DNA of 64,000 bases from Rubrivivax sp. (GTDB lineage: Bacteria > Pseudomonadota > Gammaproteobacteria > Burkholderiales > Burkholderiaceae). The stretch covers positions 35,679-99,678 of the forward strand of contig JAEUOZ010000051.1 in assembly GCA_016790225.1 (NCBI GenBank), given 5' to 3'. The translations under genes and the position numbers were made by a program. The notes below the pieces were generated by a model that was given only the letters and a program-made list of their open reading frames with translations, was not told where the DNA came from and made no database searches. Positions 21,850-32,473 of the stretch are shown one piece after another; the stretch's first letter is position 1; each line of letters starts with the position of its first letter.

Positions 21850-23043
21850 ATGACGGGGGAAGTCTATGCCACGCGCCTCGTCGACAGCCTCGAGCGGGTT
21901 GATGCCGCAGACTGGGACGCCCTGCTCGAGCGGCAGCCCGCGCCGACGCCCTTCTTGCGGCACGCCTACCTGCGAGCCTTGCAGGACACCGGATGTGCAG
22001 CGGCGCCCACCGGCTGGCAGCCGCAGTACCTGCTGCTGGAAGATGCTCACGGGCTGGCCGCGGCCACGCCGCTCTACCTGAAGAGCCACTCCTACGGCGA
22101 GTACGTCTTTGACTGGGCCTGGGCCGATGCCTACCGCCGCCACGGGCTGTCGTACTACCCGAAGCTCCTGTGCGCGGTCCCGTTCACTCCGGTACCGGGT
22201 ACGCGGCTGATGGCGCGCGATGCCGCGGCCCGGCGGGCGCTGGCGCTGCATGTCCGGCAGCTGGCGCAGGCCAACCAGCTCTCGTCAGCCCATGTGCTGC
22301 TGATGGACGAGACGGACCGTGAGGCCCTGCAGGCCGCGGGCTGGATGATCCGGCACGGCGTGCAGTTTCACTGGTCCCAGGACGAAGGCGCACCGATGCT
22401 CGACTTCGATGGCCTGCTGAGCCGCCTGCAGCGGCACAAGCGAAAGAACATCGTCCAGGAGCGCCGCAAGGTGGCCGAGGCCGGCATCCGCTTCGAGTGC
22501 CGCGCCGGCGAGCAGATCGATGACGCGGCCTGGAGCTACTTTCACGAGTGCTACGCCGCCACGTATGCGGCGCACGGGTCAAGCCCCTACCTGAGCCGCG
22601 AGTTCTTCGCGCAGATGCAGCGCGAAATGCCCGAGCACTGGGTCATGTTCATCGCCACGCAGGGCGGTGAACGCGTCGCCGCGTCACTGATCGGCGTGGA
22701 TCGCAGCCTGCGCGTGGCCTACGGCCGCTACTGGGGCTGCACGCGGCACATCCCGCTGCTGCACTTCGAGGCCTGCTACTACCAGCCGCTGCAGTGGTGC
22801 ATGGCCAACGGGATGCTGCGGTTCGAAGGCGGTGCCCAGGGTGAGCACAAGATGGCGCGCGGGCTGCTGCCCACGCCGACCGCTTCAGCTCACTGGATCC
22901 GCGACGAACGCTTTGCGGGCGCTGTCGAGGCCTTCCTGGCGCGCGAAGGTACCGGCGTCGAGAACTACCTGGACGAACTGCGCGAGCGAACGCCCTTCAA
23001 GCCGGGCGATGCTTGGCCTGCCAGTTCTTCATCCCGAGGGTGA
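21850..23043 (+). CDS. GNAT-like N-acyltransferase of the COG3146 (peptidogalycan) family
   Basis: The 397-residue protein matches the COG3146/DUF482 predicted acyltransferases, which have a double GNAT fold related to FemAB enzymes. Recognisable segments are [49 protein letters not shown] and [23 protein letters not shown] 21850 has AGAGG just upstream. Its 3' end overlaps the 3' end of the convergent ppa gene by 47 bp. The substrate is unknown. Confidence 0.87.
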   Translation: MTGEVYATRLVDSLERVDAADWDALLERQPAPTPFLRHAYLRALQDTGCAAAPTGWQPQYLLLEDAHGLAAATPLYLKSHSYGEYVFDWAWADAYRRHGLSYYPKLLCAVPFTPVPGTRLMARDAAARRALALHVRQLAQANQLSSAHVLLMDETDREALQAAGWMIRHGVQFHWSQDEGAPMLDFDGLLSRLQRHKRKNIVQERRKVAEAGIRFECRAGEQIDDAAWSYFHECYAATYAAHGSSPYLSREFFAQMQREMPEHWVMFIATQGGERVAASLIGVDRSLRVAYGRYWGCTRHIPLLHFEACYYQPLQWCMANGMLRFEGGAQGEHKMARGLLPTPTASAHWIRDERFAGAVEAFLAREGTGVENYLDELRERTPFKPGDAWPASSSSRG

Positions 23044-23539
23044 CTTCGTCCTTGGCGCTCTCGGGGCCTTCCCAGCCCAGCACCTTGACCCACTTGCCCA
23101 CTTCGAGATCCTTGTAGTGCTCGAAGAAGTGCTGGATGGTCTTCAGCCGCAAGGGGTTGAGGTCTTCGGGCTTCTTCCACTGTGAGTAGATCGACAGGAT
23201 CTTGTCGATCGGCACGGCCAGCAGCTTGTTGTCGCCGCCGGCTTCGTCGTTCATCTTCAGCACGCCCAAGGGCCTGCAGGTGACCACAACGCCCGGGATC
23301 AGCGGCACGGGCGTGATCACCAGCACGTCCACGGGATCGCCGTCATCGGCCAGCGTCTGGGGGATGTAGCCGTAGTTGCACGGATAGTGCATGGACGTGG
23401 CCATGAAGCGGTCCACGAACAGGGCCCCGCTGTCCTCATCGACCTCGTACTTGATCGGGTCCGCGTTCATCGGGATCTCGATGATGACGTTGAACGCGTC
23501 GGGGGCCGAGGTGCCGGGGGTGACGTTGTGGAGGCTCAT
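22997..23539 (-). CDS. ppa: Soluble inorganic pyrophosphatase (family I)
   Basis: Ppa hydrolyses cytosolic pyrophosphate to phosphate, pulling biosynthetic reactions forward. The 180-residue protein from ATG 23539 contains the family I signature [10 protein letters not shown] and the active-site segments [18 protein letters not shown] and [15 protein letters not shown]. It is divergent from hppA, a proton-pumping pyrophosphatase, so two enzymes for the same substrate start from one intergenic region. Its 3' end overlaps the neighbouring acyltransferase gene. Confidence 0.96.
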   Translation of the reverse strand: MSLHNVTPGTSAPDAFNVIIEIPMNADPIKYEVDEDSGALFVDRFMATSMHYPCNYGYIPQTLADDGDPVDVLVITPVPLIPGVVVTCRPLGVLKMNDEAGGDNKLLAVPIDKILSIYSQWKKPEDLNPLRLKTIQHFFEHYKDLEVGKWVKVLGWEGPESAKDEVTLGMKNWQAKHRPA

Positions 23540-23722
23540 GCGGGTTTGCCAGGATGCAGTGCAAAGTGCCTGGATTCTAGGTGGCGCCCTTGCGGGGGTC
23601 TGACGCTTGCAGCACAGATTCAGGGCCACCACGCGCTGGGAAACACCGAAGCCGGCCCCCCTGGAGCATCCCGTAACATCCGTGAGCAATCGCACACCTC
23701 ACCGAGGAAGGAGACCCGTTTC

Positions 23723-26182
<2,460 letters not shown>

Positions 26183-26222
26183 GCCGAGTTCTTCTGCTGC
26201 CGCGCACGTCGCGGCGCACTCC

Positions 26223-26246
26223 AAGGGGCCTCGAAGGCCCCTTTTT
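26223..26246 (+). terminator. Rho-independent terminator of hppA
   Basis: AAGGGGCC and GGCCCCTT form a perfect 8-bp stem around the loop TCGAA, followed by TTTTT. It lies 40 bp after the hppA stop. Confidence 0.88.
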
Positions 26247-26380
26247 CATGGCCAGAACGCCTGATTTCCTTCGATCGGGTTGATGTAGGTGGGGGTAGAG
26301 CGCATCAGCCCTTGATCGTGGGGTTCCCCCTTGAGTCGACCCCGGGGAAGCTGTCGGTCCATCGATAACATGATTTTCAT

Positions 26381-26403
26381 GAGACCCCCCATCAGGAGGT
26401 CTC
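26381..26403. repeat. Inverted repeat upstream of bactofilin
   Basis: GAGACC (26381-26386) and GGTCTC (26398-26403) are separated by 11 nt in the 200-bp gap between the hppA terminator and the bactofilin gene. It could be a protein-binding site or a leader hairpin. No protein is known to bind it. Confidence 0.3.
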
Positions 26404-26449
26404 CCTGCCTGGCGAGTGATCGCAAGGCACAGCACTCCGAGCAAGGGCA

Positions 26450-26893
26450 ATGATCATGCAGTGGACCTCGTCGACCTCCCGGCTGCCTTCAGCGGAAAGG
26501 CGCCTGTCGTTCTTTTCACGCGCGCGCAGCCTGGGCGATCCCATGCATGAGCGCGTGGAAGCCTTCCTCGGCGCCAACGTCAAGGTGCGCGGCGATGTCA
26601 GCTTCAGCGGCGGACTTCGAGTCGATGGCCACGTCACCGGCGATGTCGTGGTGAGCGGCGTGGATGCCGGCACGCTGACGATCGGTGACGGCGGGCAGGT
26701 GGACGGCAACGTCCGCGTATCGCACCTGGTCGTGTACGGCCGCATCAATGGCAACGTGCACGCCACGGGCCTTGTGGATGTCCGCTCGAATGCCCTGATC
26801 GAGGGAGACCTTCACTACGGCTCGATCGAGATGGCCGCAGGCGCCGTCATTCGCGGCCGGCTGATCCGCCACAAGGGCAACAGCACGTTCTGA
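26450..26893 (+). CDS. Bactofilin (polymer-forming cytoskeletal protein)
   Basis: Bactofilins self-assemble into nucleotide-free filaments that position envelope enzymes and polar machinery. The 147-residue protein has a roughly 40-residue basic N-terminus and the right-handed beta-helix core with the repeating G-x-V-x-G pattern (VDGHVTGDVVVSG, GGQVDGNVRVSHLVVYGRI, NALIEGDLHYGSIEM). It heads the co-directional block that ends with a FimV-like protein at 33.6 kb. ATG 26450 or 26456 could be the start. Confidence 0.9.
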   Translation: MIMQWTSSTSRLPSAERRLSFFSRARSLGDPMHERVEAFLGANVKVRGDVSFSGGLRVDGHVTGDVVVSGVDAGTLTIGDGGQVDGNVRVSHLVVYGRINGNVHATGLVDVRSNALIEGDLHYGSIEMAAGAVIRGRLIRHKGNSTF

Positions 26894-26969
26894 CACCCGG
26901 CCTTGGCTTCGCGCAGCTTGCTGCCGATATGCCTCTTTCGCCCGTCTCCGCGTCCCCTTCCTGCCAGGC

Positions 26970-27638
26970 ATGAATCCAGCCCACGAAACCATCGCTGCCC
27001 CTTTGCCCGACGCTGCGTTTGCCTACGCGCCTGGCGGTTCGCTGATGGCCACCACGGCCTGCGATGCCCATGATGCCTGGCGGCATCTGAGCAGCACCGT
27101 CCTGCGTGATCCACTGGACCTTGAAGCCCACGCGCGCCGGGTGCTGCTTGCCTGCGAAGATGGCCCCTCGGGCCGCGCATTCACGGCGCTCGTGGATCTG
27201 TATCTGGCGCTGGGATCCCGCGGCTCGGCGCTTCGCCAACGCCTGCTGGATCACGCCCGTCCTTGCCTCTCGCCAGAGGATGCGGCCTTCTTCGAGCAAT
27301 CGTTCTCGGCTGGAGCGCTGCCATCGGCCTCTCTGCCCATCGGAACGCAGTCCTTGCTGGACCCCGGGCTGATGGGCTCGCCGGTCATGATTGCGCACAC
27401 GCGGCAGGCGGTCGCCGAGCAGACCGCGGCGCAGCGTGCGGCCGAACTGGTGGATCAAGGCGATCTGGCCGCCGCGCGACAACTGCTGGAAGAGGCCGTC
27501 ATGCAAGACCCCGACGACCTGGCCGCGGCCACCGAACTGATCGGCATCTATCGCTACAGCCGGGACGCGCAAGCCGAGCAAGCCATGAGAGACCGCATCA
27601 CCTCGCGCTTCGGCAGGACTCCCGCACCATGGGCCTGA
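26970..27638 (+). CDS. Unknown protein with C-terminal TPR/FimV-like repeat
   Basis: I do not recognise the family of this 222-residue protein as a whole. The N-terminal 110 residues are predicted mostly helical (DPLDLEAHARRVLLACEDG). The C-terminus contains a tetratricopeptide-like pair (AAELVDQGDLAAARQLLEEA, then DPDDLAAATELIGIYRYSRD) resembling the TPR-like end of FimV/HubP. There is no signal peptide, so it should be cytoplasmic. Its stop overlaps the start of the next gene by 10 bp, which points to co-translation with the pseudo-receiver protein. Confidence 0.75.
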   Translation: MNPAHETIAAPLPDAAFAYAPGGSLMATTACDAHDAWRHLSSTVLRDPLDLEAHARRVLLACEDGPSGRAFTALVDLYLALGSRGSALRQRLLDHARPCLSPEDAAFFEQSFSAGALPSASLPIGTQSLLDPGLMGSPVMIAHTRQAVAEQTAAQRAAELVDQGDLAAARQLLEEAVMQDPDDLAAATELIGIYRYSRDAQAEQAMRDRITSRFGRTPAPWA

Positions 27639-29542
27639 TCCTCGGAAACCAACTTCTGGCCTCCCACGTGACCCAGCCCTCCTCAGACAACGGCCTCAGG
27701 CGCTCGCCGATCAAGGTGGCGATGCTCTCCCTGCCGCCGCGCACCCACTCGCTGCTGGAGTTCTTCTTTGCCAACGCCGGCCGCGGCAGCTTCGTGGCGA
27801 GCATGGAAGCGCAGGCCGAGACGGCGATCTTCGATCTGGACACGCAAGCCTCTCGCGAACACTGGGAGCTGTTTCACGCGCGCAGCGGGAAGCTGGGCAT
27901 CGCGCTGGCGGTCAAGCAGCAGGACGTGCGCGGCGCGATCTGGGTCCAGAAACCCGTTACACCGGCCGCCTTGCTCGCCGCCGCAGCCGCCCTGCGCTCT
28001 GCTTCGGTCGAAGGGACTCCCGAAACGCCCCCGCCCACACCGCACCCGCTGAGCGCTGACGGCCCCGCTGCGGTCGCACCAGACCAACAGCCTGAAGAGC
28101 CGAGCGCATTGCCGCAGAGGGCCGAGCGCGCCAGTGAAGAACCCGCGCGCAACGAGGAAACGCCACCTGCCGTGACCGAACCGCCGGCTCAGGCCCTGCC
28201 CGCGCTGCCGGACGAGGAAGCTGGCGGCCTTGCGCAGGCCGCGGCTCAGGCTGTCGACACGCCCGAAGCCATGCCGGGCCCCGCGGCGCCCCCGCCGCCC
28301 TCACCGCCCTCACCGCCCTCACCGCCCTCGCCGTCCACGACGGCAAAGCCGGCCGAGAGCCGCCCCGCGCCCGCGGCGCACACGGCGCACACGGCGCCAG
28401 CGTCGCCCCGTGCGAGTGCAGCCGAAAGCAAGGACAGTGGCGGACTGAAGGGCCTCTGGCAGAAACTCTTCGGCTCGCCCGGCAAGGAGCCGCCATCGCA
28501 CCCGGCCAGCAGCCAGACGGCAGCCCGTGCCTCGGCGGCGCCCACCGCGGCGGTACGGGTGGCGGACGCTGCGGTTCCGGCGTCGGACGCAGCCGACGCG
28601 GCGGATGCCAGGCTCGGCCAAGAAGCTGGGAGCGCCGCTGGTCTTGAGGCCGGGAGTGAGGCTGGGAGTGCGACAGGGAATGCGCCTGGAAGTGAAGCCG
28701 GCATTGCGGCGGCTGCCGCGGCTGATGCCTCATTGCCACCCGCCACCGCGCAAGCCAAGCCGGCCAGCGACCGGAACGAAGCCGTCGCGCCGGCCCCCGC
28801 GGCATCCGGCGACGATGAGCCGGCTGACCCGACAACCGACCCGATCGACACGGTCGCGATCCTCTTCGGCTCGCGCACGGACATCTCGGCCAAGGAACTG
28901 AGCGAGAGCGCGGCCTTGCGCTATGACCCGGAGAGCTATCTCGTCGGCGCCTTGCGAGAGGCCTACCTGGTCGCCACCAAGTGGCAGGTTCCGACGCAGA
29001 TCGATTGCGGCCTGGGCTACCTGGTGGTGGATGCCGAGCGCAATGAGCTGCACAGCGCACTGGACGCCCGCGAACTTCAGAACCTGGCGCGTCATCCGCT
29101 GCCGCGACGCTCCAAGGTCCAGACCCTGACGCAACTGGACTACGCGCACTTCAAGCAGGCACTGGTCGACGCCGGCAAGGCCCACTGCACGCGGCTGGAC
29201 GAAGCCCTGTGGCACTCGGCCCTGTGCGGCTCCGCCGGGCGCCTGCCCGCGGGCGCGAGCCCCACGGGGCAGATCTTCCTGCGACAGTGGCCCAACCTGA
29301 CCCGCCTGACGACGGTTCCGCAGGCCGCGCGCCTGTCGGCACTCTGGGCGCTGCGTGGCTCGACCCTGCTGGACAGCAGCAAGCAATTCAATATCGAACA
29401 GAGATTCGTCGTTGGCTTCTACAACTGCGCGTGGGCACTCAACCTGCTCACCGACGACGGCAGCTTCGCGCGCCGCACCCAGCGCAAGGGCGCACGCCAT
29501 CGCGGCCTGCTGTCCCGCCTGCTGGGCTGGCTGCGTGTCTGA
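27629..29542 (+). CDS. Large multidomain protein: pseudo-receiver, long Pro/Ala linker, conserved C-terminal domain
   Basis: The 637-residue protein starts at ATG 27629, inside the end of the previous gene. Residues about 28-125 look like a CheY fold: a first strand (KVAMLSLPP) without the acidic pair, a third strand TAIFDLD, and the fifth-strand KP motif (IWVQKPVTPAALLAA), so it is a degenerate receiver. Residues about 130-400 are a low-complexity Pro/Ala/Glu linker containing four exact 9-bp repeats. A C-terminal domain of about 230 residues (SYLVGALREAYLVATKWQ, then GQIFLRQWPNLTRLTT) is unfamiliar. It precedes a GTPase gene, so it may be its effector or scaffold. Confidence 0.75.
   Translation: MGLILGNQLLASHVTQPSSDNGLRRSPIKVAMLSLPPRTHSLLEFFFANAGRGSFVASMEAQAETAIFDLDTQASREHWELFHARSGKLGIALAVKQQDVRGAIWVQKPVTPAALLAAAAALRSASVEGTPETPPPTPHPLSADGPAAVAPDQQPEEPSALPQRAERASEEPARNEETPPAVTEPPAQALPALPDEEAGGLAQAAAQAVDTPEAMPGPAAPPPPSPPSPPSPPSPSTTAKPAESRPAPAAHTAHTAPASPRASAAESKDSGGLKGLWQKLFGSPGKEPPSHPASSQTAARASAAPTAAVRVADAAVPASDAADAADARLGQEAGSAAGLEAGSEAGSATGNAPGSEAGIAAAAAADASLPPATAQAKPASDRNEAVAPAPAASGDDEPADPTTDPIDTVAILFGSRTDISAKELSESAALRYDPESYLVGALREAYLVATKWQVPTQIDCGLGYLVVDAERNELHSALDARELQNLARHPLPRRSKVQTLTQLDYAHFKQALVDAGKAHCTRLDEALWHSALCGSAGRLPAGASPTGQIFLRQWPNLTRLTTVPQAARLSALWALRGSTLLDSSKQFNIEQRFVVGFYNCAWALNLLTDDGSFARRTQRKGARHRGLLSRLLGWLRV
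28295..28330 (+). repeat. Four tandem 9-bp repeats in the Pro-rich linker
   Basis: CCGCCCTCA is repeated three times exactly and a fourth time with one change, encoding PPS-type tripeptides within the linker of the pseudo-receiver protein. Copy number may vary between strains without changing the frame. Confidence 0.8.
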
Positions 29543-29568
29543 ACGTCCCGTGCGCCCCGGAACCTCAC

Positions 29569-30105
29569 ATGGCAGCCATTGACCACAAGATCATCTTCAC
29601 CGGCCCGGTCGGTGCAGGAAAGACCACGGCGATCGAGTCCATCAGCGACATCGAGATGATTCGCACGGACGCCCGCGCGACCGACATGACCACGCGCCGC
29701 AAGCCCGCCACGACCGTGGCGATGGACTACGGGCTCATCCGCCTGAGCGACCGCGAAAAGGTGCACCTGTACGGCACGCCCGGTCAGGAGCGTTTCGACT
29801 TCATGTGGGACATCCTGACCAAGGGCGGCATCGGTCTGGTGCTGCTGCTGGACAACACGCGCCCCGCCCCTTTCGAGGACCTTCGCTTCTACGTCACGGC
29901 CTTCCGTGAGTTCATCGAGAACACGCGCCTGGTGGTGGGCGTGACCCAGATGGATCTCCAGCCTGTGCCGGTGATCGAGGAATACGGCCGCCGGCTGCGC
30001 GAACTGGATCTGCTCGCGCCGGTGTACGAAGTCGACGCCCGTCGACGTGACGACGTCTCGATGCTGATCCAGTCGCTGCTGCTGTCGATCGACCCGACGC
30101 TGTGA
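29569..30105 (+). CDS. Small Ras-like GTPase (MglA/Arf-like, COG2229)
   Basis: A 178-residue GTP-binding switch protein. The P-loop is FTGPVGAGKTTAIESI at residues 9-24, switch II is LYGTPGQERFDFMWDIL, and the base-recognition motif is the variant VTQMD in place of NKxD. The extended strand before switch II (TTVAMDYGLIRLSDREKVHL) is typical of the bacterial MglA/COG2229 group. Two roadblock/LC7 proteins follow directly; in MglA/MglB systems such proteins act as GTPase-activating partners. A role in cell polarity or pilus control is inferred from this context. Confidence 0.9.
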   Translation: MAAIDHKIIFTGPVGAGKTTAIESISDIEMIRTDARATDMTTRRKPATTVAMDYGLIRLSDREKVHLYGTPGQERFDFMWDILTKGGIGLVLLLDNTRPAPFEDLRFYVTAFREFIENTRLVVGVTQMDLQPVPVIEEYGRRLRELDLLAPVYEVDARRRDDVSMLIQSLLLSIDPTL

Positions 30106-30131
30106 CCTCCTGAATCGACCGGACCCGCTCC

Positions 30132-30770
30132 ATGGATCACTACTCACTCACCGGCGAGTTCTACCTTCACCCCACGCCGGCGGGCGCCTACCACGCCGTC
30201 AGCCGGTCCAGCAGCGACGCCGCACGGCACCTGATCCGGCGCCTGCTGCGCGCGCGGGAAACACCACGCCTGACGCCACAACTCATGAGCAGCTGGCTCG
30301 GGCTCGACGAGCAGCAGGCGCTGCAGTTCATCTTCCGGCTGCAATCCAGCGGCCTGGTGCAAGGGCTTCCGGTGCAGGTCGAGGTGCCGCCGGAGCGCAT
30401 CGAGTCGCTGCTGCCGCCGCTGCTGGCGCAGATGTCGGACAGCGGCGAGGCCGTGCTCTCGGACAAGCGCGGGCTCTACATCGGCAAGGCGGGCTTCGCC
30501 CACGAAACCGCTGAAGAACTGGCTGCCCTGGCGGCCGATCTCGCGGGCGTGCAGGAACGCCATGCGCGCCTGCTTCACGGCAATCTGGGCCTGCGCAGCG
30601 ATGGCTGGGGCATGGTCGGCGCCTCGGGCTACAGCGAACTGGGCTTCTGGCCGCTGCACTTCGGCGATGACTACTTCATTCTCGTGGCCAGCGGCATGCC
30701 GCGCTTCAACCAGGAAGCCTTCACCACGCTGCTGTGGATCCTGGGCGTTCGCTACGGCAGCCCGAGCTGA
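30132..30770 (+). CDS. Unknown protein, possible winged-helix plus roadblock/LC7-like domain
   Basis: A 212-residue protein 26 bp after the GTPase. The N-terminal 85 residues look like a helical, possibly winged-helix segment (MSSWLGLDEQQALQFIFRLQ). From about residue 92 the sequence LLPPLLAQMSDSGEAVLSDK, followed by GLYIGKAGFAHETAEELAAL, has the shape of a roadblock/LC7 fold, and a beta-rich C-terminus follows. A second LC7 protein follows 58 bp later. If the reading is right, the two could pair as an asymmetric regulator of the GTPase. No signal peptide or membrane helix is seen. Confidence 0.65.
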   Translation: MDHYSLTGEFYLHPTPAGAYHAVSRSSSDAARHLIRRLLRARETPRLTPQLMSSWLGLDEQQALQFIFRLQSSGLVQGLPVQVEVPPERIESLLPPLLAQMSDSGEAVLSDKRGLYIGKAGFAHETAEELAALAADLAGVQERHARLLHGNLGLRSDGWGMVGASGYSELGFWPLHFGDDYFILVASGMPRFNQEAFTTLLWILGVRYGSPS

Positions 30771-30828
30771 ACCTGAACCCTCCTCTTCCTGACCCCCGTT
30801 TTTCAACCTGATCCGAAAGGTCACCACC

Positions 30829-31191
30829 ATGCGAGCTGAACTGCTCAACTCCATCCTGGGCGAACTCAATGGCTCGACAGCCGACATCGAGGCCTCCGCC
30901 GTGTTGTCCAACGATGGCCTGATGATGGCGTCCATGCTGCCCTCGGGCATGGACGAAGACCGCGTGGGCGCGATGAGTGCCGCCATGCTGTCGCTGGGCG
31001 ACCGCACGGCGCGCGAGCTCGCCCGCGGCGATCTGGAGCAGGTGCTGATCAAGGGCCACAAGGGCTATGTGCTGCTGACCCACGCCGGCAACGACGCCGT
31101 GCTCACCGTGCTGTGCAAGCCGAATGCACGTCTGGGGCTGATCTTCCTGGACGTCAAGCGCGCCGCCGAAGGCATCAGCAAGGTCATCTGA
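30829..31191 (+). CDS. Roadblock/LC7 domain protein (MglB-like)
   Basis: A compact 120-residue roadblock/LC7 protein: helix 1 (LLNSILGELNGSTADIEA), strands ASAVLSNDGLMMASMLP, central helix AMSAAMLSLGDRTARELARG, and strands EQVLIKGHKGYVLLTHAGN. This matches the MglB/COG2018 pattern; those proteins dimerise and act on Ras-like GTPases. It has an AAAGGTCACC ribosome site and lies within the GTPase cluster, followed by a PAS gene 18 bp later. Confidence 0.9.
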   Translation: MRAELLNSILGELNGSTADIEASAVLSNDGLMMASMLPSGMDEDRVGAMSAAMLSLGDRTARELARGDLEQVLIKGHKGYVLLTHAGNDAVLTVLCKPNARLGLIFLDVKRAAEGISKVI

Positions 31192-31209
31192 GCGCGCTGA
31201 GAGCCACCC

Positions 31210-31698
31210 ATGGAATCCGCAAGCGACGCTGTCGCACCGGTCCTGCACGAGGCCGAGCTGCGCCATCACGACGGCATCACGCGCCGTGTGCGCTTCAGCG
31301 ACGTGGAAGTGCCCTATCCCGATGGCAAGCTGATCGTCTCGCGCACGGACACGCAGGGCGTGATCACGCACGCCAATGCCGCCTTCGTCGAGATGTCCGG
31401 CTACACCGTGCAAGAGCTGATCGGCGTGCCGCACTGGATCCTGCGCCACCCCGAGATGCCGGCCGCCGCATTCGCCGATCTCTGGCGGACGGTGGAGCGC
31501 GGCGAGCCCTGGCACGGCTACGTGAAGAACCTGCGCAAGGACGGCTCGCACTACTGGGTCTATGCCACCGTGATCGCCAACGTGCGTGAAGGACGCGTGG
31601 TGGGCTACACCTCGGTACGGCGCAAGCCCTCGCGCACCAAGGTCAACGAGTGCATCGCGCTGTACCGCCGCATGCGCGCCGAGGAGGTGAGCACGTGA
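31210..31698 (+). CDS. Aer-like PAS domain protein
   Basis: The 162-residue protein consists almost wholly of one PAS domain of the Aer aerotaxis type: SRTDTQGVITHANAAFVEMS, GYTVQELIGVPHWILRHPEM, LWRTVERGEPWHGYVKNLRK and DGSHYWVYATVIANV. Aer PAS domains bind FAD and report redox or oxygen state. Here there is no HAMP, membrane or signalling domain, so the signal must pass by protein contact, perhaps to the GTPase system. Its stop overlaps the GTG start of the next gene. Confidence 0.88.
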   Translation: MESASDAVAPVLHEAELRHHDGITRRVRFSDVEVPYPDGKLIVSRTDTQGVITHANAAFVEMSGYTVQELIGVPHWILRHPEMPAAAFADLWRTVERGEPWHGYVKNLRKDGSHYWVYATVIANVREGRVVGYTSVRRKPSRTKVNECIALYRRMRAEEVST

Positions 31699-32444
31699 CG
31701 CTTCAACTCACCGTCAGCCCCGACTTCTCGCCCGATCACATCGCGGGCTGGTATGTCTTCAACACCTGGCTGCAGCGCAAGCTGGGGCTGCGCTGCCATC
31801 TGGAGCTGTACGATGATTTTGAACGTCAGCACCAGGCCATCGCGGCCGATCAGGTGGACCTGATCTTCGCCAACCCGTATGACGCCTCGATGCTGGTGCG
31901 CGAGCGCGGCTTCCGGTCGCTGGCGGCACCGCTGGGATCGTCGGACGAGGCGCTGATCGCCGTCGCGCAGGCGTCATCCGCCCACGCGGTGACCGACCTC
32001 AAGCCCGGCCTGCGCGTCGCGCAGACCAAGGATCCGGATGTCAATCTCATCGGCATGATCATGCTGGAGCCCGCCGATCTGGGGCGCGAGCACGTGGTGC
32101 CCGTGCCGGTATCGACCTATGTGCTGGTGGCCAAGCACCTGCTGCTGGGTCGCGTCGATGCCGGCTTCTTCCTGAAGCAGGCCTTTGATGATCTCAGCCC
32201 GACCACGCGTGCGCAGCTGCGGCCGCTGGTGACCAGCCAGATCAGTGTCGTGCGCCACGCGCTGCTGGCCGGACCGCGCTTTGCCGCGCACGCCGATCAG
32301 CTGCGCGCCGAACTGCTGGCCATGAGCCAGCCCGGCAGCGATGGCGGGCGCGTGCTGGAAGCACTGGGGCTGGCCGGCTGGGAGGCGCTGGAGGCCGAGG
32401 ACACCGAGTTCATGATCGACCTGATGGAAGCGCTCATGCGCTGA
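31695..32444 (+). CDS. PhnD-like periplasmic-binding-fold protein without signal peptide
   Basis: The 249-residue product starts at GTG 31695 (overlapping TGA; GAGGAGG upstream). It shows the phosphate/phosphonate-binding PhnD fold: FNTWLQRKLGLRCHLELYDD, QVDLIFANPYDASMLVRERG, a VDAGFFLKQ hinge segment. The N-terminus goes straight into the first strand (TLQLTVSPDFSPDH) with no signal sequence, so it is probably a cytoplasmic ligand sensor rather than a transporter receptor. No ABC permease or ATPase genes are nearby. It is translationally coupled to the PAS gene. Confidence 0.8.
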   Translation: MTLQLTVSPDFSPDHIAGWYVFNTWLQRKLGLRCHLELYDDFERQHQAIAADQVDLIFANPYDASMLVRERGFRSLAAPLGSSDEALIAVAQASSAHAVTDLKPGLRVAQTKDPDVNLIGMIMLEPADLGREHVVPVPVSTYVLVAKHLLLGRVDAGFFLKQAFDDLSPTTRAQLRPLVTSQISVVRHALLAGPRFAAHADQLRAELLAMSQPGSDGGRVLEALGLAGWEALEAEDTEFMIDLMEALMR

Positions 32445-32473
32445 AGCGTCAGCTACCCCGACAACCCGGATCG

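Noticed and set aside
28295..28330. Possible CRISPR-like array
   Set aside because: Units are 9 bp without spacers and are in-frame codon repeats.
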